51,312 nucleotides of DNA from Candidatus Accumulibacter conexus (GTDB taxonomy: Bacteria; Pseudomonadota; Gammaproteobacteria; Burkholderiales; Rhodocyclaceae): positions 1 to 51,312 of the forward strand of contig JAGFNJ010000039.1 of assembly GCA_017592775.1 (NCBI GenBank). Reading direction: 5' to 3'. Position numbers and translations under genes: made by a program. Shown piece by piece: positions 44,271 to 51,312 of this stretch. The first letter of the stretch is position 1. Each line of letters opens with the position of its first letter. Under the pieces are notes generated by a model. It ran no database searches. It was given only the letters and a program-made list of their open reading frames with translations, and was not told where the DNA came from.

Positions 44271-46589
44271 TCACTGCCCATGCCAGTAGCGCCGATACTC
44301 GTCGCGGTATGCCGTCAAAGACAGCCCTGCTGCCGCCAGCCTGACGCGCACGGCGCCATCACGATCGGTCCGCCACAGCCGGCTGCCGGCGTAGCGGTCG
44401 ACGACGTCGGCCCGCGGATGCTGGAAGCGGTTGCGGTAGCCGACCGGGATGATCGCCTCGCGCGCGCCGACGGCAGCGATGAACGACGGCGTCGACGAGG
44501 TGCCACTGCCGTGATGCGGCACCAGCAGAACGTCGCTGTGCAGGTGGGCGGCGGCACGTGCGAGCAGCGCCTGTTCGTCGCGCGCCTCGATGTCGGCGGT
44601 GAGCAGAACGCTGCCGTGGGCGTTGCTGACGTGCAGCACGCAGCTCATGTTGTTGCTTCGCACGGCCTTGCGCTCGTAGTCGGCAGCGGCCGGATGGAGA
44701 ATGGTGAACCGCACCCCGTCCCACTCCCAGGACTGGCCGGCGACACAGCGCTCGGGCTGCAGTTCGGGCACTGACGACAGCCGGCGGCCGATCGGCAGCA
44801 CTTCCTCGACGGCGACGACGCCGCCGGAATGATCCTTGTCACGGTGGGTGACGACGAGCGTATCGATTCGCCGCACGCCGTGCGCGCGCAGGTAGGGAAC
44901 GATGATGCGCTGACCGGCGTCGGATTCGGCGCTGTACAGCGGACCGGCGTCGTAGAGCAGGCTGTGGTCGGCGGTACGGACGACGACCGCCAGGCCCTGG
45001 CCAACATCCAGCACCTCGACCCAGGCCTCGCCCGGGGCTGGCCGCGCCGCTGGCCAGAAGAGTGCCGGCAGCAGCAGGCACAGACCCAGCCAGCGGGCGG
45101 GAAAGCCGCGCGGCAGCAACAGCCAGGCGACACCCAGCAGCGCCAGCAGCGTCGCCGCCAGCGGTGGTGCCGGCTGCTCCCACAGTGGCCAGGCTGCCAG
45201 CCAGTCGAGGCCCGACATCAGGACGCTCAGCAACTCGTGCGCAACGACGAGCAGGGGCGACCAGGGGACGACGACGAACAGCAGCGCCAGCGGCGTGATC
45301 AGGAAGCTCACCAGCGGGATGGCCAGGGCATTGGCCAGCGGCGACACGAGCGAAAACTGCTGAAACAGGAGCAGCAGCAGCGGCAGCGTGCCGATCGTCA
45401 CCGCCCACTGCGTCGCGCCCCAGGTGGCCAGCGCCGCCCGCCAGCCGCGCCCGCTACCGAGGCGCGCAGTGCCGACGAAGAACAGCAGCGCGACGGCGGC
45501 AAACGAGAGCCAGAAACCCGGTGCCAGAACCGCCCACGGGTCGAGCAGCAGCACGAGCAGCAAGGCCAGCAACAGGCTGCGACTGGCGCCGAGGTTGCGC
45601 CCCGACCACAGCGCCAGCGCGACCACCGTCAGCATGTAGAGGGTGCGCTGCGCCGGCACGGCGAAGCCGGCGAGCAGCGCATAGGCGAAGGCCGCCACCC
45701 AGCCGGCAGCGATCGCCGCCTTCTGCGCCGGCACGGCGAGCAGCAGCCGCTCGCTGCGCCGCCACAGCCAGCCGACCAGAACGCCGATCAATGCCGCCAC
45801 CATGGTGACATGCAGCCCGGAAATCGACATCAGGTGGGTCACCCCGGTCTGCCGGAAGAGCCGCCACTGCTCGCCCGGAATCGCCTGCTGGTCGCCGACC
45901 GCGAGCGCGACGAGGACGCCGGCGTAGGCGGCGTCACCGAGCACCTCGGAGAAGGAGCGGCGCACGCGGTCGCGCAGCCGCTCGATGACATAGGCGGGGT
46001 GCAGCACGAAATCGTCGAGGCGTTGCGCGCTGGCCTGCGGGCGAACGTAACCGGTGGCCCGCAGGCCACGTTCGAACAGCCAGGCCTCGTAGTCGAAAGC
46101 CAGAGGATTGGCATTGCCGTGCGGGCGCTTGAGGCGGACGGTGAAGCGCCAGCGCTCGCCAGGACGGATCTTCAAACCTTCGCGCCACTCGTCCTCGAGC
46201 CAGCCGTGATACCAGGAAAGCATGATCCGCTGCGGCACGACGGCAGCGGGTGTCTCCACCGCTTCGACAGTGAAGGCGAAGCGCTCACCACGCTCGAAGC
46301 CGTGCGGCAGTGCGGCGACGACACCGACCACCTGCACGTCGCGCCCCTCCCAGGCTGCCGGCAGCTGATCGCGCAAGCGCTGCTCGGCGAGCAGCGCTGC
46401 CCAGGAGAAACCGAGCAGGGCACTGGCGAGCAGCGCGACGACCCGTCCCCACCTGTTGCGCCGGCAGGCCGGCGAGAGCAGAGGCAGGGCGGCCAGCAGC
46501 AGGGCGGCGAGCAGTGGCCAGGACGGCAGGGCCTCCTGCAACTGCAGGAGGCCGACGCCGACGGCAAAAGCGAGGATGTTGCTGCGCAT
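44271..46589 (-). CDS. comEC: DNA uptake channel ComEC/Rec2
   Basis: 772-residue inner-membrane protein for natural transformation. The N-terminal OB-like DUF4131 region is followed by the competence channel domain with about ten helices (ISGLHVTMVAALIG, AVPAQRTLYM) and a C-terminal metallo-beta-lactamase-like domain with the HxDxDHxGG motif (HRDKDHSGG) thought to degrade the non-transported strand. No frameshift or truncation is seen. pilBCD in the same window would supply the uptake pilus. It is followed by the DUF188 gene 148 bases on. The ATG has no clear ribosome site. Confidence 0.95.
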   Translation of the reverse strand: MRSNILAFAVGVGLLQLQEALPSWPLLAALLLAALPLLSPACRRNRWGRVVALLASALLGFSWAALLAEQRLRDQLPAAWEGRDVQVVGVVAALPHGFERGERFAFTVEAVETPAAVVPQRIMLSWYHGWLEDEWREGLKIRPGERWRFTVRLKRPHGNANPLAFDYEAWLFERGLRATGYVRPQASAQRLDDFVLHPAYVIERLRDRVRRSFSEVLGDAAYAGVLVALAVGDQQAIPGEQWRLFRQTGVTHLMSISGLHVTMVAALIGVLVGWLWRRSERLLLAVPAQKAAIAAGWVAAFAYALLAGFAVPAQRTLYMLTVVALALWSGRNLGASRSLLLALLLVLLLDPWAVLAPGFWLSFAAVALLFFVGTARLGSGRGWRAALATWGATQWAVTIGTLPLLLLLFQQFSLVSPLANALAIPLVSFLITPLALLFVVVPWSPLLVVAHELLSVLMSGLDWLAAWPLWEQPAPPLAATLLALLGVAWLLLPRGFPARWLGLCLLLPALFWPAARPAPGEAWVEVLDVGQGLAVVVRTADHSLLYDAGPLYSAESDAGQRIIVPYLRAHGVRRIDTLVVTHRDKDHSGGVVAVEEVLPIGRRLSSVPELQPERCVAGQSWEWDGVRFTILHPAAADYERKAVRSNNMSCVLHVSNAHGSVLLTADIEARDEQALLARAAAHLHSDVLLVPHHGSGTSSTPSFIAAVGAREAIIPVGYRNRFQHPRADVVDRYAGSRLWRTDRDGAVRVRLAAAGLSLTAYRDEYRRYWHGQ

Positions 46590-46676
46590 GGCGCATTAGA
46601 GCAGATTGTTGCGGCCGCCTGCCGACGTCCCTGCGTGGCGACGGCCAGTGCTGCAGGAACGGCGGCAACCCGAGGC

Positions 46677-48698
46677 TCAGCCGAGGCGGAAGCGACTCAC
46701 CTCGCTCTCCAGACTTGCCGACAGCTGTTCGAGCTGCTTCGCCGTACCGGCATTGCCGGCCACCGCCGCATTGTTCGCTTCCGCCATGCGGGCAACGCTG
46801 TCGACGTTGCGCGCAATGTCGCTGCTGGCCGCGTTCTGCTCATGCAGGGCCTGCGAGATGCCGGCCACCTTGCTCACCACCTGCGCCGCATTGCCGCCGA
46901 TCTCGGCGATCGACTGGCCGGCCCGCGTCGCCAGCGTGACCCCTTCGGCAACTCGACTGACGCCGAGCTTCATGCTCGCGACGGCGTCCTGCGTGCCGCT
47001 CTGGATGGCGGTGATCATCTCCGAGATTTCCTGCGTCGAGCGAGCCGTCCGCTCGGCGAGTTTGCGCACTTCGTCGGCGACGACGGCGAAGCCGCGCCCC
47101 GACTCGCCGGCACGCGCCGCCTCGATGGCCGCATTGAGCGCCAGCAGGTTGGTCTGGTCAGCGATCTCCTTGATCACGCTGACGATTGCCGAGATGCGCT
47201 CGGATCGGCTGCCGAGTTCGCCGACGATTGCCGCCGATTGCTTGACGACCTCGGCGATGCGCTCGATCTCGCGCACCACGTCGCCGACCGCCCGGCCCCC
47301 TTCAACCGACAGCTCGCCGGCCCGGCTGGCGATGTGGTCGGCGTCGCGGGAATCCGCCGACAGGCGTTCGATGCGCGCGCGCATCTCCTCGATTGCGTTT
47401 GCCATGGTCGCGGCGGCTTGGCTCTGCTGCTCGCTGCCGCCCTTGATGTGGGCCGCCGACGCCGCCAGCTTCCGCGTCGCTGCGAGAACCTCCCGCGCTC
47501 CACCATGGACGTTCTGCAGCAGCCCACGGAATGCAGACAACATGTCGTTGAGGCTGTCGCCGACCAGCTTCAGCTCATCCCGCGTGCCGAGTTCGACCCG
47601 CACGCCGAGATCGCCGGTGGCGATCGTGCGCGCGTTCGCCGCCAGACGGTCGATGCTGCCGATGATCGCGAGGTAGAGGGCGACCGAGACATAGCCATAG
47701 AGGATCAGGATGAGGACCGACACCGTGATGCTGAGTGCAAGCTTGCCTTCGGCACGGTCGATGCGTTCCTGCAGCAGACGCTCGAGTGTCGGCAACACCG
47801 TCTCGAATATCTCCTTGTACGCCTTCTCGAGCGAGGCGGTGGTCAACGCGAAGTAGTCGCCCGGCGCGGTCGCGAAGGTGCCGGAGAGGATGTCCTGGTT
47901 GACCAGCGCCGTGACCTTGGCCGCCGCGTCGCCGATGTCGGCAACCGAAGCCAGCAGCGACGACTTGAGCGCCGGGTGGTATTGCGCGGTCTTGTCGACG
48001 TTGCGCCGCAGTCCGTTGACGGCAACATTGAGTTCCGCCAGCAGGACGGTGAACTCGACCTGTTGCGACAGCGCCAGCGGCTGCTTGCGGGTCAGCACGC
48101 CGGTGCCCAGCGCCCGCAGCTGGCCCATGCGCTCGGTCGCCTGTGGCGATCGCTCGACGGCGCTGTCGATCAGGTAGGCGACATCGATTTCGGGGTCGTT
48201 GGTCAGCGCGTATTCGTCGGCCACCGTCCGGTGGAAGGTGAGGAGATCGTCGATCAGCCGGTTGTGGGCGAGGAAGTTCTCACGCTGGATCAGGTCGAGG
48301 CCGTCCTTCTCGATGCTGGCCCAATCCTCGAGGACCTTTTTCCACGATTCGCTTGCCGCCAGCTTGGGCGACAGGCTCTCGCCGATGTCTTTCAGCGCCG
48401 CGCTGACCTCACCCTGCCGCGCCGCCCGCCGCTCCCCCATCTCCTCGTTGCCACTGAGGACTCCGGCGGACAATCCACGGTGCACCTGCAGGTGCTGCAC
48501 GGCGCGCGTGAGCGGCTTGATGACCTGCACCCCTGCCAGCTCAAGGCGCGAACTGTCGATCACGCGGTGCAGGCTGTGGTACAGGTTCCAGACCAGGACG
48601 GCGCTGGCAACCAGGGCGAGCACGCCCATGAGGGCGAACTTGGCGCGATAGCCGAGCCGATTCAGCAGCACGATTGCCGGGGCGAATACGGTCTTCAT
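46677..48698 (-). CDS. Methyl-accepting chemotaxis protein with a nitrate/nitrite-sensing-like periplasmic domain
   Basis: 673-residue chemoreceptor starting at the ATG at 48698 (GGAGGAG about twelve bases upstream). Membrane segments near 20-38 and 310-335. The periplasmic part contains [18 protein letters not shown], which matches the pattern of the NIT (nitrate- and nitrite-sensing) domain family. HAMP follows, then the conserved signalling hairpin [20 protein letters not shown] and [15 protein letters not shown]. The longer frame upstream has no start signal. It lies 95 bases downstream of lolD in the same direction. The ligand is a family-based guess. Confidence 0.92.
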   Translation of the reverse strand: MKTVFAPAIVLLNRLGYRAKFALMGVLALVASAVLVWNLYHSLHRVIDSSRLELAGVQVIKPLTRAVQHLQVHRGLSAGVLSGNEEMGERRAARQGEVSAALKDIGESLSPKLAASESWKKVLEDWASIEKDGLDLIQRENFLAHNRLIDDLLTFHRTVADEYALTNDPEIDVAYLIDSAVERSPQATERMGQLRALGTGVLTRKQPLALSQQVEFTVLLAELNVAVNGLRRNVDKTAQYHPALKSSLLASVADIGDAAAKVTALVNQDILSGTFATAPGDYFALTTASLEKAYKEIFETVLPTLERLLQERIDRAEGKLALSITVSVLILILYGYVSVALYLAIIGSIDRLAANARTIATGDLGVRVELGTRDELKLVGDSLNDMLSAFRGLLQNVHGGAREVLAATRKLAASAAHIKGGSEQQSQAAATMANAIEEMRARIERLSADSRDADHIASRAGELSVEGGRAVGDVVREIERIAEVVKQSAAIVGELGSRSERISAIVSVIKEIADQTNLLALNAAIEAARAGESGRGFAVVADEVRKLAERTARSTQEISEMITAIQSGTQDAVASMKLGVSRVAEGVTLATRAGQSIAEIGGNAAQVVSKVAGISQALHEQNAASSDIARNVDSVARMAEANNAAVAGNAGTAKQLEQLSASLESEVSRFRLG

Positions 48699-48793
48699 CT
48701 TCGTCTTTTTCTCCTCCTCGTCTCTGTTGACGCTCTCCTGCCCTTCCTGTAACGGCAGCGACAGCCACAAGTTGAGCCGCGCACGACCGCAGT

Positions 48794-49480
48794 CTAGCCG
48801 CCGGCAGGATGCAGGCAACCGTCGCGCAGCGTCAGGATGCGCTCGGCGCGGCCGGCGAGTGCCGGATCGTGGGTGACGATGACGAAGCTCGTCCGGCGCG
48901 ACCGGTTGAGCGCCAGCATCAGCTCGAAGACGCTGGCTGCGGTCTGCCGGTCGAGGTTGCCGGTCGGCTCGTCGGCCAGAACGCAGGCGGGTTCGGTGAC
49001 CAGCGCACGGGCGATCGCCGCCCGCTGCCGCTCGCCACCTGAAAGCTCGGCCGGCGTGTGGCGCAGACGGTGGCCGAGGCCGACCTCGTTGAGCACCGCC
49101 GCCGCCCGCGCCTCCGCTTCGTCCTTCGCCAGGCGCCGGATGTAGAGCGGCATGGCGACGTTTTCGAGCGCCGTGAACTCGGCAAGCAGGTGATGGAACT
49201 GGTAGACGAAACCGAGGTGACGGTTGCGCAACTGGCCGCGCTGTGCATCGGCGATCGACTGCAGGTCGCTGCCCATCAGGAACACCTCGCCGCCACTGCT
49301 GGCGTCGAGACCACCGAGCAGATGCAGCAGAGTGCTCTTCCCGGAACCGGAAGCACCGACGATCGCCAGCCGCTCGCCGACACGCACTTCGAGGTCGACG
49401 CCGAGCAGCACCGGTACTTCGCTATTGCCCTGACGGTAAACCTTGCGCAGACCCTTGCAGGCGAGAACGACCTCACTCAT
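48794..49480 (-). CDS. lolD: Lipoprotein-release ABC ATPase LolD
   Basis: ATPase of the LolCDE complex that pulls mature lipoproteins out of the inner membrane and hands them to LolA. 228 residues. Walker [10 protein letters not shown], signature LSGGERQR, Walker [12 protein letters not shown], His switch VTHD. The start overlaps the end of the LolC/E gene by eight bases, so they are translationally coupled. The family is shared with MacB-type ATPases, but the partner permease supports LolD. Confidence 0.94.
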   Translation of the reverse strand: MSEVVLACKGLRKVYRQGNSEVPVLLGVDLEVRVGERLAIVGASGSGKSTLLHLLGGLDASSGGEVFLMGSDLQSIADAQRGQLRNRHLGFVYQFHHLLAEFTALENVAMPLYIRRLAKDEAEARAAAVLNEVGLGHRLRHTPAELSGGERQRAAIARALVTEPACVLADEPTGNLDRQTAASVFELMLALNRSRRTSFVIVTHDPALAGRAERILTLRDGCLHPAGG

Positions 49481-50720
49481 AACGCAGGGCCGCCGCCGGG
49501 TTGACCCGCGCCGCGCGCCAGCTCGGGTAGATCGTCGCCAGCAGGGCGAGAACGAAGGCGACGCCGGTGATCGTCGTCACGTCGCTCCACTGCAGTTCCG
49601 ATGGCAGGCTGGAAATGTAGTACACCTCCTTGGCGAGGAACTGCGTGCCGAGCATGCGCTCGATGAACGGAACGACGACATCGACGTTGAGCGCCAGCGC
49701 GACGCCACCGGCGATCCCCATGCCGAGGCCGATGAAGCCGATCAGCGCCCCCTGCACGATGAACACCGCCATGATGCTGCCCGGACTGGCGCCGAGTGTG
49801 CGCAGAATGGCGATGTCCGCCTGCTTGTCGGTCACCGCCATCACCAGCGTCGACACGATGTTGAAGGCGGCAACGGCGACGATCAGCGACAGGATGATGA
49901 ACATCATGTTCTTCTCGATCTGCACGGCACGGAAGAAATTGGCGTGGCTGCGTGTCCAGTCGCTGATGAAGGCATTGACGTCCAGCTTGCCGGCCAGCGA
50001 ACGCGCCACGCGCGGTGCGACGAAGAGGTCGTCGAGCTTCAGGCGAACGCCCGAGACCTTGTCCTCCAGGCGGTACAGCCGTTGCGCGTCGGCGAGATGA
50101 ACCAGCGCCAGGCCGCTGTCGTACTCGTACATGCCGACCTCGAAGACGCCGGCGACGAGGAAGCTGCGCAGCCGCGGCATGACGCCGGCGGGGGTGACCA
50201 CCCCTTGCGGCGCGATCAGCGTCACCCGGTCGCCAACGTGGACGCCGAGGGCACGCGCGAGTTCGGAACCGAGGACGATGTGGAAGCTGTCGGGCTGCAG
50301 CGCCTCGAGCTGGCCGCCCTTCATGTGCGGGCGGAAGTCGGCCACCCGGTCCTCCTGCTCGGGAAGGATGCCGCGTACCAGAACGCCGCGAACGGTTTCG
50401 CCGAAGGCGAGCATCCCCTGCCCCTGCACGAACGGCGCGGCGGCGATCACGTGCGGCTCGCCGGCGACCATCTCCGCCACCCGCTGCCAACCCGCCATCT
50501 CGCCACCGGCGCCGGTGATCTGGACATGCGAAACGACGGCGAGGATGCGCGAGCGCAACTCGGTCTGAAAACCGTTCATCACCGACAGGACGACGATCAG
50601 CGCGGCGACGCCCAGGGCGATGCCGAACATCGAGATGAGCGAGATGAACGAAATGAAGTGGTTGTGCTTCTTCGCCCGCGTATAGCGCAGGCCGATGAGC
50701 AACTCGTAGGGAATCGCCAT
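49473..50720 (-). CDS. lolC: Lipoprotein-releasing permease LolC/LolE
   Basis: Membrane subunit of 415 residues with four membrane helices: one near residues 22-45 and three in the C-terminal FtsX part (about 270-395), with a large periplasmic domain between. It begins with [20 protein letters not shown], typical of LolC/LolE. Only one permease gene sits here, as in betaproteobacteria that use a single LolC/E-type subunit (sometimes called LolF) as a homodimer. First gene of the pair with lolD. The ATG has no strong ribosome site. Confidence 0.92.
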   Translation of the reverse strand: MAIPYELLIGLRYTRAKKHNHFISFISLISMFGIALGVAALIVVLSVMNGFQTELRSRILAVVSHVQITGAGGEMAGWQRVAEMVAGEPHVIAAAPFVQGQGMLAFGETVRGVLVRGILPEQEDRVADFRPHMKGGQLEALQPDSFHIVLGSELARALGVHVGDRVTLIAPQGVVTPAGVMPRLRSFLVAGVFEVGMYEYDSGLALVHLADAQRLYRLEDKVSGVRLKLDDLFVAPRVARSLAGKLDVNAFISDWTRSHANFFRAVQIEKNMMFIILSLIVAVAAFNIVSTLVMAVTDKQADIAILRTLGASPGSIMAVFIVQGALIGFIGLGMGIAGGVALALNVDVVVPFIERMLGTQFLAKEVYYISSLPSELQWSDVTTITGVAFVLALLATIYPSWRAARVNPAAALRYE

Positions 50721-51057
50721 CAGCGACAGATGTCCATCTCTTGCAGGGTCCTCCGGGCGCCGGAAAGCGCAAAGCCGCTATGCTACACTGTTCGCGCGAC
50801 AGCGGCGCCAGTCGGCGGACGCACCAGCAGTTCTCATTTCAAACCCACGCAAGGCGGCTGTTGGCGTAGGTTCGCGCACGAGGATTCGCAGACTTGGGCG
50901 ACGAAGATTGAGGAAAGCCCCGGCTTTTCTAAAAATAATGCTGGTAAACAGTACGTTATGGTGTTAACCTCGAACTTGATCGAAGTATTGATGATTTTCA
51001 GGTGCCCAGCCCATTTCAACCGTTGCCCCCATCCCCCAGCCGAGTCCTGCCGTCGCC
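50721..51057. other. AT-rich junction before the transposase
   Basis: The first part is GC-rich and includes a plus-strand TATGCTACACT promoter-like stretch (about 50777-50787). From about 50900 the base composition drops sharply. A hairpin with AAAGCC/GGCTTT at 50914-50927 and following T and A runs looks like a terminator. This composition break is where an insertion element probably begins; terminal repeats cannot be confirmed without the far end. Confidence 0.5.
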
Positions 51058-51312
51058 TTGATCGAGAAGGTTCGGGATGCGTTCCGGGCTTTGCCCGACG
51101 GGCGCAAGCAGAGCAACGCCCGGCGCTATGAGATGGAGGATGCGGCCCTGTCGGCCTTCGCCGTGTTTTTCTCGCAAAGTCCGTCCTTCCTCGATAGCCA
51201 AGTCAGGATGCAGAAGCAGTTGGGGCGGAACAATGCCTCTTCGCTGTTCGGGGTGCATGAGATTCCCTGCGATAACCAGATTCGCAATCTGCTGGATCCG
51301 GTGCCGCCGGAA
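51058..51312 (+). mobile_element. Transposase, 5' part, cut off by the window edge
   Basis: An open frame of 85 codons without stop reaches the edge. It reads VRDAFRALPDGRKQSNARRY, then FAVFFSQSPSFLDSQ and GVHEIPCDNQIRNLLDPVPP, the N-terminal pattern of a DDE transposase group whose members are annotated as IS4-like or ISNCY (start of protein, 'IPCD-Q-R-LLD' block). The DDE residues would lie beyond the edge. The start is uncertain: the frame is open from 50995, TTG at 51058 is one choice, and an upstream ATT/ATC codon or a frameshift near the start is possible. No strong ribosome site is seen. Confidence 0.75.

Noticed and set aside
44829-48752. A 1307-codon open frame on the plus strand
   Set aside because: Lies antisense to comEC and the chemoreceptor, both clearly real. 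Composition is Gln/Arg/Asp-rich without domains, as expected from the reverse frame of GC-rich genes.

Overview
The window is a GC-rich piece of a bacterial chromosome, densely coding on both strands. Gene content and protein style (class I fructose-bisphosphatase, TctE/TctD-like two-component pair, rapZ, an SAH riboswitch before ahcY, pilBCD, DUF1615, DUF2092) point to a betaproteobacterium, most likely Rhodocyclales and of the Candidatus Accumulibacter kind. That taxonomic call is inference; no rRNA or tRNA gene was seen. No CRISPR array or prophage was seen. The only mobile-element signal is a transposase cut off by the right edge.

Layout. 0.1-5.4 kb: Calvin-cycle genes fbp, prk and tkt (minus strand), divergent from the LysR regulator cbbR, with an AT-rich operator-like palindrome between them. 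5.6-7.8 kb: sensor kinase and response regulator, preceded by a 19-codon ORF with a strong ribosome binding site. 8.0-13.4 kb: an M20 amidohydrolase, divergent rapZ overlapping a NusG-domain-II membrane protein, then an SAH riboswitch controlling ahcY, a small membrane protein and metF (S-adenosylmethionine recycling). 13.5-16.3 kb: a tight four-gene cassette of a minimal J-domain protein and three proteins I do not recognise. 16.4-19.5 kb: DUF1615 lipoprotein and gamma-glutamyltranspeptidase. 19.9-24.2 kb: queC overlapping a YeeE/YedE transporter, a CorC/CNNM membrane protein, and a small lytic transglycosylase with an elaborate promoter and leader. 24.4-31.7 kb: plsB and an EF-G-like GTPase, then maeB. 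31.9-35.7 kb: pilB-pilC-pilD. 36.0-41.8 kb: a decarboxylating-dehydrogenase family member, a carboxylesterase, an orphan ParA, a large protein with an HPr-like histidine motif, and an alpha/beta hydrolase. 42.2-43.4 kb: a DUF2092 periplasmic protein with a Gly/Asn-rich secreted partner. 43.7-50.7 kb: DUF188 protein, comEC, a chemoreceptor and lolD-lolC/E. The right edge is an AT-rich junction and a transposase start.

How the parts fit: CO2 fixation under CbbR; methyl-cycle recycling sensed directly by SAH; type IV pilus assembly plus ComEC, together compatible with twitching and DNA uptake; and envelope maintenance (lolCD, plsB, transglycosylase, CorC-like protein). The best candidates for undescribed biology are the J-domain cassette, the HPr-like protein with a PTS-like fragment upstream, the structured leader before the lytic transglycosylase, and the short ORF before the two-component system. 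None of these could be tested here by database search or folding software.
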